A stretch of DNA of 64,000 nucleotides, taken from positions 1 to 64,000 of the forward strand of contig CAISYI010000089.1 of the NCBI GenBank assembly GCA_903889595.1, written 5' to 3'. Under the pieces are notes generated by a model. The model was not told the DNA's origin. It searched no databases and saw only the letters and a list, made by a program, of their open reading frames with translations. Shown here one piece after another: positions 1 through 10,974 of this stretch. The number at the start of each line of letters is the position of its first letter. Position 1 is the stretch's first letter. Both the position numbers and the translations under genes were made by a program. This DNA comes from an uncultured beta proteobacterium (GTDB taxonomy: Bacteria > Pseudomonadota > Gammaproteobacteria > Burkholderiales > Burkholderiaceae).

Positions 1-141
1 AGCGAGGACATCGCTTGTTAGCCTGTGGAGAGTAGGGGCAGTCAGACCACTCTGTGAAGCAGGAACCCGCCGAAGTGACTCAAGCTCTAGCAGCCTGAGC
101 GCAGTAGGAATCCCCGTCCTTTAGGGCGGGGAGGATGTCAA
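1..141 (+). mobile_element. Right end of an IS200/IS605-type element, including the likely omegaRNA (reRNA) 3' scaffold
   Basis: gaatCCCCGTCCtttaGGGCGGGGaggatgtcaa: 8-bp hairpin (one G-U pair) overlapping the tnpB stop and ending in TCAA, the usual arrangement at IS605-family right ends. Confidence 0.7.
2..124 (+). CDS. tnpB: C-terminal fragment of IS200/IS605-family TnpB/OrfB (5' part lies outside the window)
   Basis: Frame 2 is open from the window edge to TAG at 122-124 and reads ...LCEAGTRRSDSSSSSLSAVGIPVL*, a C-terminus typical of TnpB/OrfB proteins; overlaps the right-end hairpin. Not in the supplied ORF track because it is truncated. Confidence 0.7.
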   Translation, partial: ARTSLVSLWRVGAVRPLCEAGTRRSDSSSSSLSAVGIPVL

Positions 142-169
142 TTGTTTTGAATAAAATCTAAAGACTGAA

Positions 170-1108
170 CTACTTTAGTTCAATTTTTTGAAATGCACTC
201 GCAAATGATTGGCCTAGAGTCGCTCCAAACCTTTTAGCTAAGCGTTCAGCAACATTTTCAGTTTGCGTGTAATCAACTACATCAGAATATTTAATGACAT
301 CTCTAGCGACCGATTCAACGGTTCCAAAATCATCGGCTAAACCTAGCTCAACAGCTTTCGAACCATTCCAAACCATGCCACTGAACATATCAGGCGTCTC
401 TTTTAAACGCGTACCACGACCATCTTTGACTGCCTTGATAAATTGCTGATGGATTTCATCCAACATAGCCTGAATAGATTGAGTTGTTTTTGGATTTTGT
501 TTCATAAAGGGGTCTAGCATTGCTTTATTTTCTCCGGCAGTTTGAACTCTACGCTCAACTCCAACCTTATCCATTAGGCCGGTAAATCCAAAACCTGCCA
601 TGATGACACCAATAGAACCAACCAAACTTGCTTTGTCCACATAAATCTTTTCACCAGCTGCAGCAATGTAGTATCCACCAGAGGCACAAATATCTTCAAT
701 GACTACGTATATGTGTTTCTCGGGATTAGCTTTACGTAAGCGCATCATCTCGTCATAAATCATTCCAGATTGCACAGGTGAACCGCCAGGACTATTAATA
801 CGTAAAATCACACCACCAACTTCTGGACTTTCAAACGCATTTTGCAAGGCAGCCATGATATCCGAGGCATTGGCTGAAGTTCCACCAGAAATTTCACCTT
901 CTAATTTAATCAAAGCAGTATGCTGGCTTAAAACAGAAGCACTCTTTTTAAAAGGCGCAAAAAAAGAATATATGAGAGCAACTATAACAATCAGTCCTAG
1001 TAAGCGCCAAAAAGTCCTCCACCGACGATTACTTTGACGCTCTTTTAAATTTTCTTTCAATAAATTCTCTAGGGCTGTTTTTTCCCAATTATCATCATTT
1101 GTAGTCAT
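170..1108 (-). CDS. sppA: Signal peptide peptidase SppA, S49 family
   Basis: N-terminal TM segment; INSPGGSPVQSG and DICASGGYYIAAA serine peptidase motifs. Confidence 0.93.
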   Translation of the reverse strand: MTTNDDNWEKTALENLLKENLKERQSNRRWRTFWRLLGLIVIVALIYSFFAPFKKSASVLSQHTALIKLEGEISGGTSANASDIMAALQNAFESPEVGGVILRINSPGGSPVQSGMIYDEMMRLRKANPEKHIYVVIEDICASGGYYIAAAGEKIYVDKASLVGSIGVIMAGFGFTGLMDKVGVERRVQTAGENKAMLDPFMKQNPKTTQSIQAMLDEIHQQFIKAVKDGRGTRLKETPDMFSGMVWNGSKAVELGLADDFGTVESVARDVIKYSDVVDYTQTENVAERLAKRFGATLGQSFASAFQKIELK

Positions 1109-1182
1109 GTTTTATCCCTAGTTAGTTTTTCTATTTTAAGTAATCTAGTTAATTTTGCACATTTAGAATTAATTTTCTATCT

Positions 1183-1842
1183 TTACTCAATTAAAAAACG
1201 GCGAAGATCTTCAACATTATCAAAGCAAGCCAGCGGCTCATGCGCCATCAACTCTTCAGCAGAATGAGCCCCATAAGTCATCCCAATAGCTTTCACCCCC
1301 GCACTTTTAGCCATTTTTAAATCATGGGTAGTATCACCAATCATGACAATTTTATGAGCAGGGATTGCCCATTTTTCCATTAATTCTAAAAGCATTTGTG
1401 GGTGTGGTTTTGAACGTGTTTCATCAGCAGTTCTGGAATCGTGGAAAACGTCATTCAACTGATGATTATCCAAGGATCGATTTAGTCCAACTCTAGGCTT
1501 ACCTGTAGCAACTGCCAATATATGACCATTTAGCTTTAAATCACTTAATAATTCTCGTATTCCTTCAAATAATATGAGTTCGTGATCTTTTCCAAGGTAG
1601 TAATGTCTGAAACGCTCTAAAACCAAAGGATAGTCTGATTCGGCAACTGTTGGCATCGCAATACGAATTGACTCAATAATACCAAGTCCGATGACATGAC
1701 TTGCCATTTTATCGGAGGGTATGGGCATCCCTAAATCACGACATGACTGCTGCATACATTCCACAATGGTGGGAGTGGAATTCATGATAGTGCCATCCCA
1801 ATCCCAAATCACCATTTCAAATTTTTTATTTTGTTGCGTCAT
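1183..1842 (-). CDS. HAD-superfamily hydrolase (phosphoglycolate phosphatase-like)
   Basis: WDWDGTIMNS, GKPR and MIGDTTHDLKMAKSAG motifs. Confidence 0.9.
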   Translation of the reverse strand: MTQQNKKFEMVIWDWDGTIMNSTPTIVECMQQSCRDLGMPIPSDKMASHVIGLGIIESIRIAMPTVAESDYPLVLERFRHYYLGKDHELILFEGIRELLSDLKLNGHILAVATGKPRVGLNRSLDNHQLNDVFHDSRTADETRSKPHPQMLLELMEKWAIPAHKIVMIGDTTHDLKMAKSAGVKAIGMTYGAHSAEELMAHEPLACFDNVEDLRRFLIE

Positions 1843-1875
1843 CTCTGACCCTTTACGATTAAGTACAAAATGCGA

Positions 1876-2823
1876 CTATTTGTCATTACGAATTTCAAAG
1901 CCTTCTGGTGCCGGTGCAGAAATAGTAAGTTTTTCTTTGGTAAGTGGATGGGTTATAACTAATTTATAGGCATGTAACATGAGTCTTTTTGCCTTTACTG
2001 CACGGTCCAACTCCAAAACACCATACTTATCATCACCTAAAATTGGATATCCATGATGTTGCAAATGGACTCGAATCTGATGTGTTCTTCCCGTCCTTAA
2101 TTGCGCCTCTCCGACAAAACATTTTCCTCCGTGAGCTTGGCTTAGGAATTTGATTACAGTGTGACTTGCTTGACCAAAATCTTCCACTCGAACACGTCTT
2201 TCGCCGTTGGCCAAAATATATTTATGGAGTGGATACTTTAATGGGATATGACCTAGCCCCTCGTTAAAAGATCCATGGGCAACAAAAATATAACGTTTAT
2301 CCATATTTCCGTTGCGAATATCCTCATGCAGAATCGTTAAAGCACTTCTTTTTTTAGCTAGCATCAAAATACCAGAGGTATCTCGATCCAAACGGTGAAC
2401 CAACTCTAAGAATTTCAACTGAGGTTTATCCATTCGCAAGGCTTCAATTAAACCGAGAGAAATTCCAGAACCCCCATGGACTGCAATACCTGAAGGTTTA
2501 TTTACTATCAATAAAGCATCATCTTCATAAAGAATTGGGAGGTTTTGAACCATTTTGTTGGCATTTTGAATACTTACCGCTGATAAGACAGCTGGACTTT
2601 CTGGGCTCGCTACCCGAATTGGAGGGATTCGGATGATGTCACCCGCCACAATTCGACTAGTAACATCGGCCCTTTTTTTATTTATTCTGATCTCACCAGA
2701 GCGGATAATTCGATAAATATGGCTTTTAGGAACCCCTTTGCCCCATTTCATCAAGAAATTATCCAATCTTTGCCCTTCCTCTTCGGGGGAAATGGTAATA
2801 AATTGGACAGAATTTTCAGACAT
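1876..2823 (-). CDS. rluC: 23S rRNA pseudouridine synthase RluC
   Basis: S4-like N-terminus; HRLDRDTSGILMLAKK and RTGRTHQIRVHLQHHGYPILGDDKYG motifs. Confidence 0.92.
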   Translation of the reverse strand: MSENSVQFITISPEEEGQRLDNFLMKWGKGVPKSHIYRIIRSGEIRINKKRADVTSRIVAGDIIRIPPIRVASPESPAVLSAVSIQNANKMVQNLPILYEDDALLIVNKPSGIAVHGGSGISLGLIEALRMDKPQLKFLELVHRLDRDTSGILMLAKKRSALTILHEDIRNGNMDKRYIFVAHGSFNEGLGHIPLKYPLHKYILANGERRVRVEDFGQASHTVIKFLSQAHGGKCFVGEAQLRTGRTHQIRVHLQHHGYPILGDDKYGVLELDRAVKAKRLMLHAYKLVITHPLTKEKLTISAPAPEGFEIRNDK

Positions 2824-2892
2824 GATTGAACTTTTTAAACAGATGTTAGTATGGTAAACGCAATTGATTTACTTTTCAGTGCAAATTTGACA

Positions 2893-3299
2893 TATAATCA
2901 GAAGGTTATTGTCAAGACAATGTATGCGATAGAGAACAAACAGGATCAATTAAATTTATGATCATTGTGTTCTTACTACATTAGACCAAAGAATAACATC
3001 ATAGCTAGGGAAGGCAAATAATTCCCCAAGGTAACTCCCCCCTTGTTGAAATGAGGAGAAGAAATGAAAGCTAGCGTGTTGCCAGCAAAGAGTTGTTAAC
3101 AGATTTTAATTGAACGCCATAAGTTACTCAAATTAAGCTAACTGGGCGAGCATCCTTTCGCTAATAGATTCAAGAATATTTATTAGCACATACAAGGCAA
3201 GAGATAAATACATCACTACCTTGTTAAATTTCGCAATCTGCGAAGATGTATCTGTTGAACATTCTTCTAGAAACATGCCCTTTCTATTAAGGAAAAGAT
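2893..3299 (+). promoter_or_regulatory. Putative long rne promoter/5' leader
   Basis: TATAAT at 2893-2898 in the rluC/rne divergent gap, then about 390 nt without a convincing ORF; includes the stem-loop TTCGCA-atc-TGCGAA (3230-3244). Confidence 0.45.
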
Positions 3300-5924
3300 A
3301 TGAAAAGAATGTTATTTAATGCGACTCAACAGGAAGAGTTACGCGTAGCGATTGTAGATGGTCAAAAATTAGTTGATTTAGATATTGAGTCAGCAGGCCG
3401 TGAACAACGCAAAGGAAATATTTATAAAGGTGTAATTACTCGGATTGAACCTTCCCTCGAAGCTTGTTTTGTAAATTACGGAGAGGAACGTCATGGTTTC
3501 TTGCCATTCAAGGAAGTTGCACGTAGTTATTTTGCTGAAGGTGTAGACCTTAAAAAAGTAACCATCAAGGAAGCTTTAAAAGAAGGTCAAGAAATTATTG
3601 TCCAAGTAGAAAAAGAAGAACGTGGCAACAAAGGGGCAGCCCTCACTAGTTTTATCTCTTTAGCAGGACGTTACTTAGTATTAATGCCAAACAATCCTAG
3701 AGGCGGTGGAGTTTCGCGTCGTATTGAAGGTGAAGATCGTCAAGAGTTACGGGAAGCAATGGCCCAACTAGAAATTCCGAATGGAATGAGTATTATTGCC
3801 AGAACTGCTGGTATTGGTCGTGATGCCCAAGAATTGCAGTGGGATTTAAGTTATTTGATGCAGTTGTGGACTGCCATTGATTCTGCAGCGCAATCCAATT
3901 CGGCTCCGTTACTTATTTATCTAGAGTCAAGCTTGGTAATTCGTGCAATTCGTGATTATTACCAACCAGATATCGGCGAAATTTTGATCGATACGGAAGA
4001 TATCTTTGAGCAAGCTCAGTCATTTATGTCTGTTGTGATGCCTGATAATATGAGCCGCGTCAAACGTTATCAGGAAGATGTTCCGCTATTTTCTCGTTTT
4101 CAAATAGAACATCAAATTGAAACAGCCTATTCCAGAACCGTTAATTTACCATCTGGTGGGGCAATTGTTATTGACCATACTGAGGCACTAGTTTCAGTTG
4201 ACGTTAACTCAGCCCGTGCGACACGTGGTTCAGATATCGAAGAAACGGCAACTAGAACCAATTTAGAAGCAGCGGACGAAATTGCTAGACAAATGCGATT
4301 GCGTGATTTGGGTGGTTTGATTGTGATTGACTTCATTGATATGGAGTCGCCAAAAAGTCAAAAAGACGTAGAGAATCGTATTAAGGACGCCCTCAAGCAT
4401 GACCGTGCAAGGGTTCAAACTGGAAAAATTTCTAAGTTTGGTTTAATGGAAATTTCTCGTCAACGCCTACGACCTGCTTTATCTGAGGGAACTCACGTTA
4501 CTTGTCCAAGATGTACTGGAACGGGTCACATTCGTGATACGGAGTCATCAGCACTTCAAGTACTGCGAATTATTCAAGAAGAAAGTATGAAAGAAAATAC
4601 GGCGGCTATTCATTGTCAAGTTCCCGTCGATGTTGCAGCTTTCTTGTTAAATGAAAAGCGTTCTGAAGTCATCAAGATTGAGTCTCGTTCGAAAGTAAAT
4701 GTCTTGTTAATCCCTAACAAGTACCTAGAAACTCCACACTATAAACTCGAGCGTTTAAAACATGACGATCCACGTTTAGATAATCTACAAGCAAGTTATG
4801 CGATTGCTGAAGAAGTTTCGAAAGCAATGGAAGAAGATACGATTGTTAGTCGTCGTGCACAAGATATCAAACCAAGTCCTGTAGCCGCTGTTAAAGGAAT
4901 TACTCCAAGTCAACCAGCTCCTGCATCAACCCCGAAAGTGAATGTTAAACCCGCTGACGCTGATACTTCTAGTATGGGCATTATCGGGTTTATCAAAAAA
5001 CTATTTGGTGGAAGTAAGCCTGTAACTCCAGTACCAGTAGTGGTTGTGGAAGCTCCTAAACCAAAATATCCAAATCCTAGAAGAGGAAAAGGCAAGGGAC
5101 GTAACTCAGGCAATCGCGCCAATAAAACCACTGATGACGAGGCTGTAACAGAAGCACCTACTTCAGATGCTTTATCCGAAAAACCTGAATCCAGTAAAGC
5201 ACCTGCACGTCGCAATGCAAATCCTCGTAATGAAGGTCGTAAAAACCAGCAGCGCGAAGTTGGAACTGATGAAACTAGCGCCGATGCAAGTGATACTGGA
5301 ACTGCTCAAACCACTGATTTATCTACCAATGAGGCGGGGGAAGAGAAACGTAAGAGCCGTAACCGTCGTAATAGAAACCGTGGACGCGATAAAGCAGATC
5401 GTACAAATCCTGAAACGAATACAGAATCGACCCAAGCTGCTTCATTAAGTGATGATGCCCCTGTGATTCAAGAAATTGTAGCCAAAGAGTCTGAGTCTGG
5501 GTTTACAAATCAATCAACTACGAGCTCTACAATTAGTGAGACTGCCGTAGCTGAAGAAGTTAAAGTAGTTAATACTGAAGCGTCTATAACCTCGACTGCA
5601 TCAGAGCCAATTAAAATCACGCCGCAAAGCCCAATAGTAATGAGTTCACCTAAAGCTGAGCCGGTAGCTTTGAAAGTTAGAGAATTACCACAAGTAGTAC
5701 CGACAGTATTAGATAGAACTGGATTAGATGAAGTATTAAACCAAGTTGGTCTCATTTGGGTTGATACAAACCCTGTCAAACATGAAGAAGTTCTGGCGCA
5801 AATTGCTGCTGAACCAAAACCAGTTCACGTTCCAAGAGTCATCAAACCCTCAGCAGAACTTCCCTTAGGGCCAATGATTTTGGTTGAAACTGGTGGGCAA
5901 GAACGCTCAATTGACTTACAGTAA
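3300..5924 (+). CDS. rne: Ribonuclease E
   Basis: S1 domain ([21 protein letters not shown]), CPRCTGTG Zn-link, RNase E/G catalytic core, Arg/Lys/Pro-rich C-terminal half. Confidence 0.97.
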   Translation: MKRMLFNATQQEELRVAIVDGQKLVDLDIESAGREQRKGNIYKGVITRIEPSLEACFVNYGEERHGFLPFKEVARSYFAEGVDLKKVTIKEALKEGQEIIVQVEKEERGNKGAALTSFISLAGRYLVLMPNNPRGGGVSRRIEGEDRQELREAMAQLEIPNGMSIIARTAGIGRDAQELQWDLSYLMQLWTAIDSAAQSNSAPLLIYLESSLVIRAIRDYYQPDIGEILIDTEDIFEQAQSFMSVVMPDNMSRVKRYQEDVPLFSRFQIEHQIETAYSRTVNLPSGGAIVIDHTEALVSVDVNSARATRGSDIEETATRTNLEAADEIARQMRLRDLGGLIVIDFIDMESPKSQKDVENRIKDALKHDRARVQTGKISKFGLMEISRQRLRPALSEGTHVTCPRCTGTGHIRDTESSALQVLRIIQEESMKENTAAIHCQVPVDVAAFLLNEKRSEVIKIESRSKVNVLLIPNKYLETPHYKLERLKHDDPRLDNLQASYAIAEEVSKAMEEDTIVSRRAQDIKPSPVAAVKGITPSQPAPASTPKVNVKPADADTSSMGIIGFIKKLFGGSKPVTPVPVVVVEAPKPKYPNPRRGKGKGRNSGNRANKTTDDEAVTEAPTSDALSEKPESSKAPARRNANPRNEGRKNQQREVGTDETSADASDTGTAQTTDLSTNEAGEEKRKSRNRRNRNRGRDKADRTNPETNTESTQAASLSDDAPVIQEIVAKESESGFTNQSTTSSTISETAVAEEVKVVNTEASITSTASEPIKITPQSPIVMSSPKAEPVALKVRELPQVVPTVLDRTGLDEVLNQVGLIWVDTNPVKHEEVLAQIAAEPKPVHVPRVIKPSAELPLGPMILVETGGQERSIDLQ

Positions 5925-5953
5925 TTTATTCAACTTAACCAGATTTTTTATCA

Positions 5954-7075
5954 ATGAGTAAAACTATTCCGATAACATCACTCGATGATTTAAAGAGTAG
6001 TTTTACTACCATACCCCAAATTCCTAAGGAACTCAAAGCTCCAGTGGGTTTATTGCAAGATGCCCATGGTCGGCTATTGCATGACTTGAGAATATCAGTC
6101 ACTGATCGATGCAATTTTCGTTGTTCCTATTGCATGCCTAAGGAAATTTTTACAAAACAATATAACTACTTAGGACAATCAGAGTTACTCAGCTTTGAGG
6201 AAATTACCCGTCTTGCGGGAATATTTATTAGTCATGGCGTTGAAAAGATTCGACTCACAGGTGGGGAGCCACTGTTAAGAAAAGGCATTGAAGATTTAGT
6301 TGGTATGCTCAGTGTTATGAAGACCTCTTCTGGCAAGCCGATTGATCTGACGCTAACGACTAATGGCAGTCTTTTGCAGAAAAAAGCAAAATCCTTATTC
6401 GACGCTGGCCTCAGCCGAATAACAGTTAGTTTAGACGGAATGAATGATACAGTTTTCCGTCAAATGAATGATGTTGATTTCCCCGTCAAAGATGTCTTAG
6501 ATAGTATTGAAGCTGCTACCTTGGTGGGCTTTAAAAATATTAAAGTCAATATGGTTGTCAAAAAAGGGATTAACGATCAAGAAATTATCCCAATGATTGA
6601 GCATTTTCGTAACACTGGCGTAATTTTACGTTTTATCGAATATATGGATGTAGGAAATACCAATGGTTGGCAAATGTCGGAAGTAGTTCCCTCCCAATCC
6701 GTTGTGGATTTAATTAACGAGAAATACCCAATCGTTCCAGTTGAGCAAGGGTACTCCGGGGAAGTTGCACAAAAATGGCAATTTGTGGACGGGGCTGGTG
6801 AAATTGGCGTTATTTCTAGTGTTACTCAGGCATTCTGCAGCACTTGTACCAGAGCACGCATATCCATGGAGGGTAAGTTATTTCTCTGTTTATTCGCCAA
6901 TACAGGTTTTAATTTAAAGCAGTTATTGAGAACCGATGTAAGTGATCTTGAAATTAGTAATGTGATTGCAAATATTTGGCAAGGAAGGCAAGATCGCTAT
7001 TCTGAGCTAAGAGGCAAAATTCATGCAGGAGAAATTTCTCATGCAAAAGTTGAAATGTCTTACATAGGTGGCTAG
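5954..7075 (+). CDS. moaA: GTP 3',8-cyclase MoaA
   Basis: Radical [13 protein letters not shown] motif; C-terminal [10 protein letters not shown]...LFLCLFA. Confidence 0.96.
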   Translation: MSKTIPITSLDDLKSSFTTIPQIPKELKAPVGLLQDAHGRLLHDLRISVTDRCNFRCSYCMPKEIFTKQYNYLGQSELLSFEEITRLAGIFISHGVEKIRLTGGEPLLRKGIEDLVGMLSVMKTSSGKPIDLTLTTNGSLLQKKAKSLFDAGLSRITVSLDGMNDTVFRQMNDVDFPVKDVLDSIEAATLVGFKNIKVNMVVKKGINDQEIIPMIEHFRNTGVILRFIEYMDVGNTNGWQMSEVVPSQSVVDLINEKYPIVPVEQGYSGEVAQKWQFVDGAGEIGVISSVTQAFCSTCTRARISMEGKLFLCLFANTGFNLKQLLRTDVSDLEISNVIANIWQGRQDRYSELRGKIHAGEISHAKVEMSYIGG

Positions 7076-7683
7076 TGAAAAAAATTGATGTAACTGAGAT
7101 TACTGCATTGATCTTGTGTGGTGGTCAAGCTCAACGAATGGGCGGTCAAGACAAAGGGCTGATCTTACTTCAAAATAAAGCACTTGCAGCCTGGACAATT
7201 GATCGCTGTAAAGATCAAGTTGGCTCCATATTACTGAATGCGAACCGACATATTGACCAGTATCAAACTTTTGGTTGGCCAGTCATAAGTGATATTACTC
7301 TTGATTATTCTGGGCCACTTGCTGGGTTTCAGGTGGGGTTGATCCATGCTACAACCCCTTACGTTCTCATCATGCCATGTGATACGCCCTTATTTCCTCA
7401 TAATTTGGTTGCACGACTCTCTCAGGAAATGATGCATTCCCAAGTAGACTGTACTTATGCAGTAACTATTGAGAATGACCAAGAACAAGCTCATCCCGTC
7501 TTTTGTTTGTTGAAAAAAACGACCTTAGATAGCTTAAATCTTTTTTTACAAACAGGACAACGGAAAATTGATAGATGGTTTGCTTCCTTGTCCCATCAAA
7601 AAGTACTATTTGTTGATCCCCAGGCCTTTATAAATATCAATACTCCTGAAGAATTATTGCAAATTGAACAAGGCCTGAGATGA
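7075..7683 (+). CDS. mobA: Molybdenum cofactor guanylyltransferase MobA
   Basis: LCGGQAQRMGGQDKG nucleotidyltransferase motif; GTG start overlapping the moaA stop. Confidence 0.92.
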   Translation: MKKIDVTEITALILCGGQAQRMGGQDKGLILLQNKALAAWTIDRCKDQVGSILLNANRHIDQYQTFGWPVISDITLDYSGPLAGFQVGLIHATTPYVLIMPCDTPLFPHNLVARLSQEMMHSQVDCTYAVTIENDQEQAHPVFCLLKKTTLDSLNLFLQTGQRKIDRWFASLSHQKVLFVDPQAFININTPEELLQIEQGLR

Positions 7684-9002
7684 CAACTAGCAATCTTCCT
7701 TCATTAAATCACTTCCAAGACGAGTGGCAAAGTAAGCTGGGATCTGATTTGTTTAACCCTAAGTCATTGGGTCTTGATGCTGCTTTAGACTTTATGCGCT
7801 CTTATACAGAAACACGCTTAGGTCAGTTAAAAATCATAAGAATTCCTATCGAAGAAGCGTTTGGTCGAGTTTTAGCTGTCGACATCAAAGCTTTAATGAA
7901 TGTACCAGTAGCTAATAATTCCGCAATGGATGGATATGCTTTTCATAGTCAAGCGCTTCAGAGTGATTCGTCAGAAATTCAATTAAATGTAATTGGCAAA
8001 CAATTTGCCGGTGATATGTTGCAAGATTTTTCTAACTTTCAGCCAGCAAGCCAAGCCATTCAAATTACAACTGGCGCTCTCCTGCCTGGCGTCTGCGATA
8101 CAGTGATTCCTCAAGAATGGGTTCACCTAGAGGACACCGTTATTTCTTTTCCAATTCAGAAGATTCGCGCTAAAGAAAATTGTCGAATGATGGGTGAAGA
8201 CTTAAAGATTGGTGAAATCGTCTTATCCAAAGGTCGGCGACTGAAAGCTAGTGATTTAGGGATGCTAGCTTCCATGGGCTTAAGTCATATTGAAGTTTTT
8301 GAACGACTAAAAGTTGCAATTTTTTCCACTGGCAATGAAGTAACGCCAGTCGGTCAGACCTTATTACCCGGTCGAGTTTACGACAGTAATCGATTTACCT
8401 TAATTGGACTGTTAAATGATCTGAATATCCAATTACTAGATTTTGGTATTGTCAAAGATGATGCACAAGCCCTCAAAATTGCTTTCTCAAATGCAGCAGT
8501 TCAAGCCGATATTATTATCACTTCAGGAGGTGTTTCTGTCGGGGAAGCAGACTTCACCAAGAAAGTAATGCGAGAATTAGGCGATGTGGCTTTTTGGACT
8601 TTAGCTATAAAGCCTGGACGCCCAATGGCCTTTGGCAAAATAGTTCAAGCTCAAAGTGAGTCTGTTTTATTTGGATTACCAGGCAATCCAGTGGCTGTCA
8701 TGGTTACTTTTTTACAATTTGTGCGCCCAATAATCGAATTTCTAAGTGGCGCAATTGCAACTAAAAAGATTTCACTTGTAGCAAAATTAAAGGTCCCATT
8801 TAAAAAACGTGTTGGTCGAACTGAGTTTTTGAGGGCTAGGCTTTCAACTGATTTCTCTGGTCAACTATGGGTTGAGCCATATAAGAATCAAGGTTCAGGT
8901 GTTCTCAGCTCCATGAGTCAAGCGGATTGTTTGATTGTCTTATCAGCCCAGACATCATCGATAGAAGAAGGTGATTTAGTAAATATAGAAATGCTTTCTT
9001 AA
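7680..9002 (+). CDS. moeA: Molybdopterin molybdenumtransferase MoeA
   Basis: NSAMDGYAF, TSGGVSVGEADF and GLPGNPVAVMVTF motifs; ATGA overlap with mobA. Confidence 0.95.
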   Translation: MTTSNLPSLNHFQDEWQSKLGSDLFNPKSLGLDAALDFMRSYTETRLGQLKIIRIPIEEAFGRVLAVDIKALMNVPVANNSAMDGYAFHSQALQSDSSEIQLNVIGKQFAGDMLQDFSNFQPASQAIQITTGALLPGVCDTVIPQEWVHLEDTVISFPIQKIRAKENCRMMGEDLKIGEIVLSKGRRLKASDLGMLASMGLSHIEVFERLKVAIFSTGNEVTPVGQTLLPGRVYDSNRFTLIGLLNDLNIQLLDFGIVKDDAQALKIAFSNAAVQADIIITSGGVSVGEADFTKKVMRELGDVAFWTLAIKPGRPMAFGKIVQAQSESVLFGLPGNPVAVMVTFLQFVRPIIEFLSGAIATKKISLVAKLKVPFKKRVGRTEFLRARLSTDFSGQLWVEPYKNQGSGVLSSMSQADCLIVLSAQTSSIEEGDLVNIEMLS

Positions 9003-9071
9003 CATTTCCCCTATAATTCGATTAATAATAAATTTTATAATGCCAAAGTTACCACGGACCGGATTGTAGTT

Positions 9072-9386
9072 ATGAGCAGTAGTAAGAGAGAAATCATTTC
9101 AGTTGACCCAATTCATACGGCTAAAACCCTAGTTTTAGTTTATCTGTGTTTTTCATTACCCGTTATTGGCTTGTTCTTCTTTGACGCCTATTTTAGATAC
9201 GGCGAAATCCCCCTATTTGTAGTTCTTTATGGGGTATTTTTAAACGTTATTTTTGGTTTTTCTATTCTTTGGTTGGCTTGCAAAGTTTACAACTGGGTTG
9301 CAGCTAAATTTGGGGGAATTGAACTGGATTTAAAAGAAATTCCAGTTGAACAGTCGGTCCCCCAAAAAGAATCTAATCAAAATTAA
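9072..9386 (+). CDS. Small membrane protein of unknown function
   Basis: Two hydrophobic segments; consistent ORF between convergent genes. Confidence 0.6.
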   Translation: MSSSKREIISVDPIHTAKTLVLVYLCFSLPVIGLFFFDAYFRYGEIPLFVVLYGVFLNVIFGFSILWLACKVYNWVAAKFGGIELDLKEIPVEQSVPQKESNQN

Positions 9387-9389
9387 CGA

Positions 9390-10382
9390 TTATTTTCCCC
9401 AAATCTCTGGGTTAATCATCGTTTTTGGTTTCTCACCTGCAAGTCCTGCTAATAAATTATCAATCGCAAGATTCATCATCGAGTAACGGGTTTTTTCTGT
9501 TGCACTTCCAATATGAGGGGCTAAAACCACATTGGGTAAATCGAGTAATCCTGGGTGAAGTTTAGGCTCCCCTTCGTAAACATCAAGTCCAGCACCGAAA
9601 ATTTGATTTCGTTGAAGTGCCTCCACCAAGGCATTGTCATCTACAATCCCACCTCTTGCAATATTAACTAGGGTTGCCGTCGACTTCATCATTGCTAATT
9701 CTTTAGCGCCAATGAAATGATGACTATCGGCTGAATATGGCATTACCAACATGACATGATCCGCATTTTTTAATAAAGTTTCTTTATCCACATAGGTGGC
9801 TTGACAAGCTTGCTCTAGATCTTTCGATAAAGGCTTGCGATTGTAATAAATGACATTCATGCCAAAGGCTAAACCCCGCTTTGCTATGGCTTGTCCAATG
9901 CGTCCCATGCCCATAATTCCTAGGGTTGAGTGGTGAATATCGACACCCAACATACGCCCCATTTCCCAATGATGCCATTGTCCATCTCTGAGCCATCTCT
10001 CAGCTTCTGATAATCTTCTGGAAATAGCCATTAACAAGGCAAACCCCATATCAGCTGTTGTATCAGTCAGAACATCAGGCGTATTAGTGCCAATAATACC
10101 TTTTTGATTAAAGGCATCAACATCGAAATTATTAAACCCTACTGCGATATTTGAAATAATTTTTAATGCTTTAGCGTCCTTGAGTGTATCGGCATCAATT
10201 CGTTCACTACCCGTCACAAGCGCTCCGTCTTTATCCTTTAAACGTTCGGATAATTCAACCTTAGTCAAAGGCTCAATTTGATCAACATAATCAATATCGC
10301 AGATGGCTTCTAGTCTTTCAATCCCTTCAGGGAAAATCCTACGGGCAACTAGAATGTTAGGGCGGGTAATACTAGAGTTCAT
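9390..10382 (-). CDS. D-2-hydroxyacid dehydrogenase (glyoxylate/hydroxypyruvate reductase-like)
   Basis: GIMGMGRIGQAIAKRG Rossmann motif; VNIARGGIVDDNALVEAL; GLDVYEGEP; LPNVVLAPHIGSAT. Confidence 0.93.
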   Translation of the reverse strand: MNSSITRPNILVARRIFPEGIERLEAICDIDYVDQIEPLTKVELSERLKDKDGALVTGSERIDADTLKDAKALKIISNIAVGFNNFDVDAFNQKGIIGTNTPDVLTDTTADMGFALLMAISRRLSEAERWLRDGQWHHWEMGRMLGVDIHHSTLGIMGMGRIGQAIAKRGLAFGMNVIYYNRKPLSKDLEQACQATYVDKETLLKNADHVMLVMPYSADSHHFIGAKELAMMKSTATLVNIARGGIVDDNALVEALQRNQIFGAGLDVYEGEPKLHPGLLDLPNVVLAPHIGSATEKTRYSMMNLAIDNLLAGLAGEKPKTMINPEIWGK

Positions 10383-10538
10383 AAGTAGTCTTTCAACAGA
10401 AAAAATTTAATTTTAAAGGGTCTTTTTCTTGCAACGTAATATGTAAATCACAACAATGTATAACGATTTTCGATGTGTTTTTGCAGAAAAACAATATTCT
10501 CGGCTAGAATAATGTTTTTAACATACTTTATACATCAC

Positions 10539-10862
10539 ATGACTTACGTTGTCACCGAAGCTTGTATCAAATGTAAATATACCGACTGTGTCGATGTCTG
10601 TCCTGTCGACTGTTTCAGAGAAGGTCCCAATTTTTTAACAATCGATCCAGACGAGTGCATTGATTGTGCTGTTTGTGTTCCGGAATGTCCTGTTAATGCT
10701 ATTTACGCAGAAGATGATGTGCCTGGAGACCAACAAGCATTTATTCAACTCAATACTGAACTTTCTCGTAAGTGGAAATCGATTACAAAATCGAAGGCAT
10801 CACTCCCAGATGCTGATGAGTTTAAAGATGTGAAGAATAAACTTGAGTTACTCATTCGCTAA
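10539..10862 (+). CDS. fdxA: 7Fe ferredoxin FdxA; the internal ATG is the likely start rather than the ORF-track start at 10473
   Basis: [29 protein letters not shown]...[16 protein letters not shown] cluster motifs. Confidence 0.94.
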   Translation: MTYVVTEACIKCKYTDCVDVCPVDCFREGPNFLTIDPDECIDCAVCVPECPVNAIYAEDDVPGDQQAFIQLNTELSRKWKSITKSKASLPDADEFKDVKNKLELLIR

Positions 10863-10974
10863 GATTTACTTATTTTAAGGTAACAGGTTTGTAAAGTAGT
10901 TTGATGCAAACCTTTACACAGCTTAAAACCATCGCGACTTGTAAAATCATATTTGTTTATTTAGGAAATTTTTC

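Noticed and set aside
2887-2898. TTGACA immediately followed by TATAAT upstream of rne
   Set aside because: The two hexamers overlap or abut instead of having about 17 bp spacing, so this is not a consensus -35/-10 pair; only TATAAT was kept as a plausible -10.
4127-5779. ORFs antisense to and out of frame within rne (e.g. 4910-5215, 5167-5448, 5510-5779)
   Set aside because: Low-complexity shadow frames of the Ala/Pro/Ser/Arg-rich RNase E C-terminal region; no RBS or family motif.
9784-9996. 70-aa ORF overlapping the hydroxyacid dehydrogenase in another frame on the same strand
   Set aside because: Lies wholly inside a strongly supported gene and shows no independent motif.
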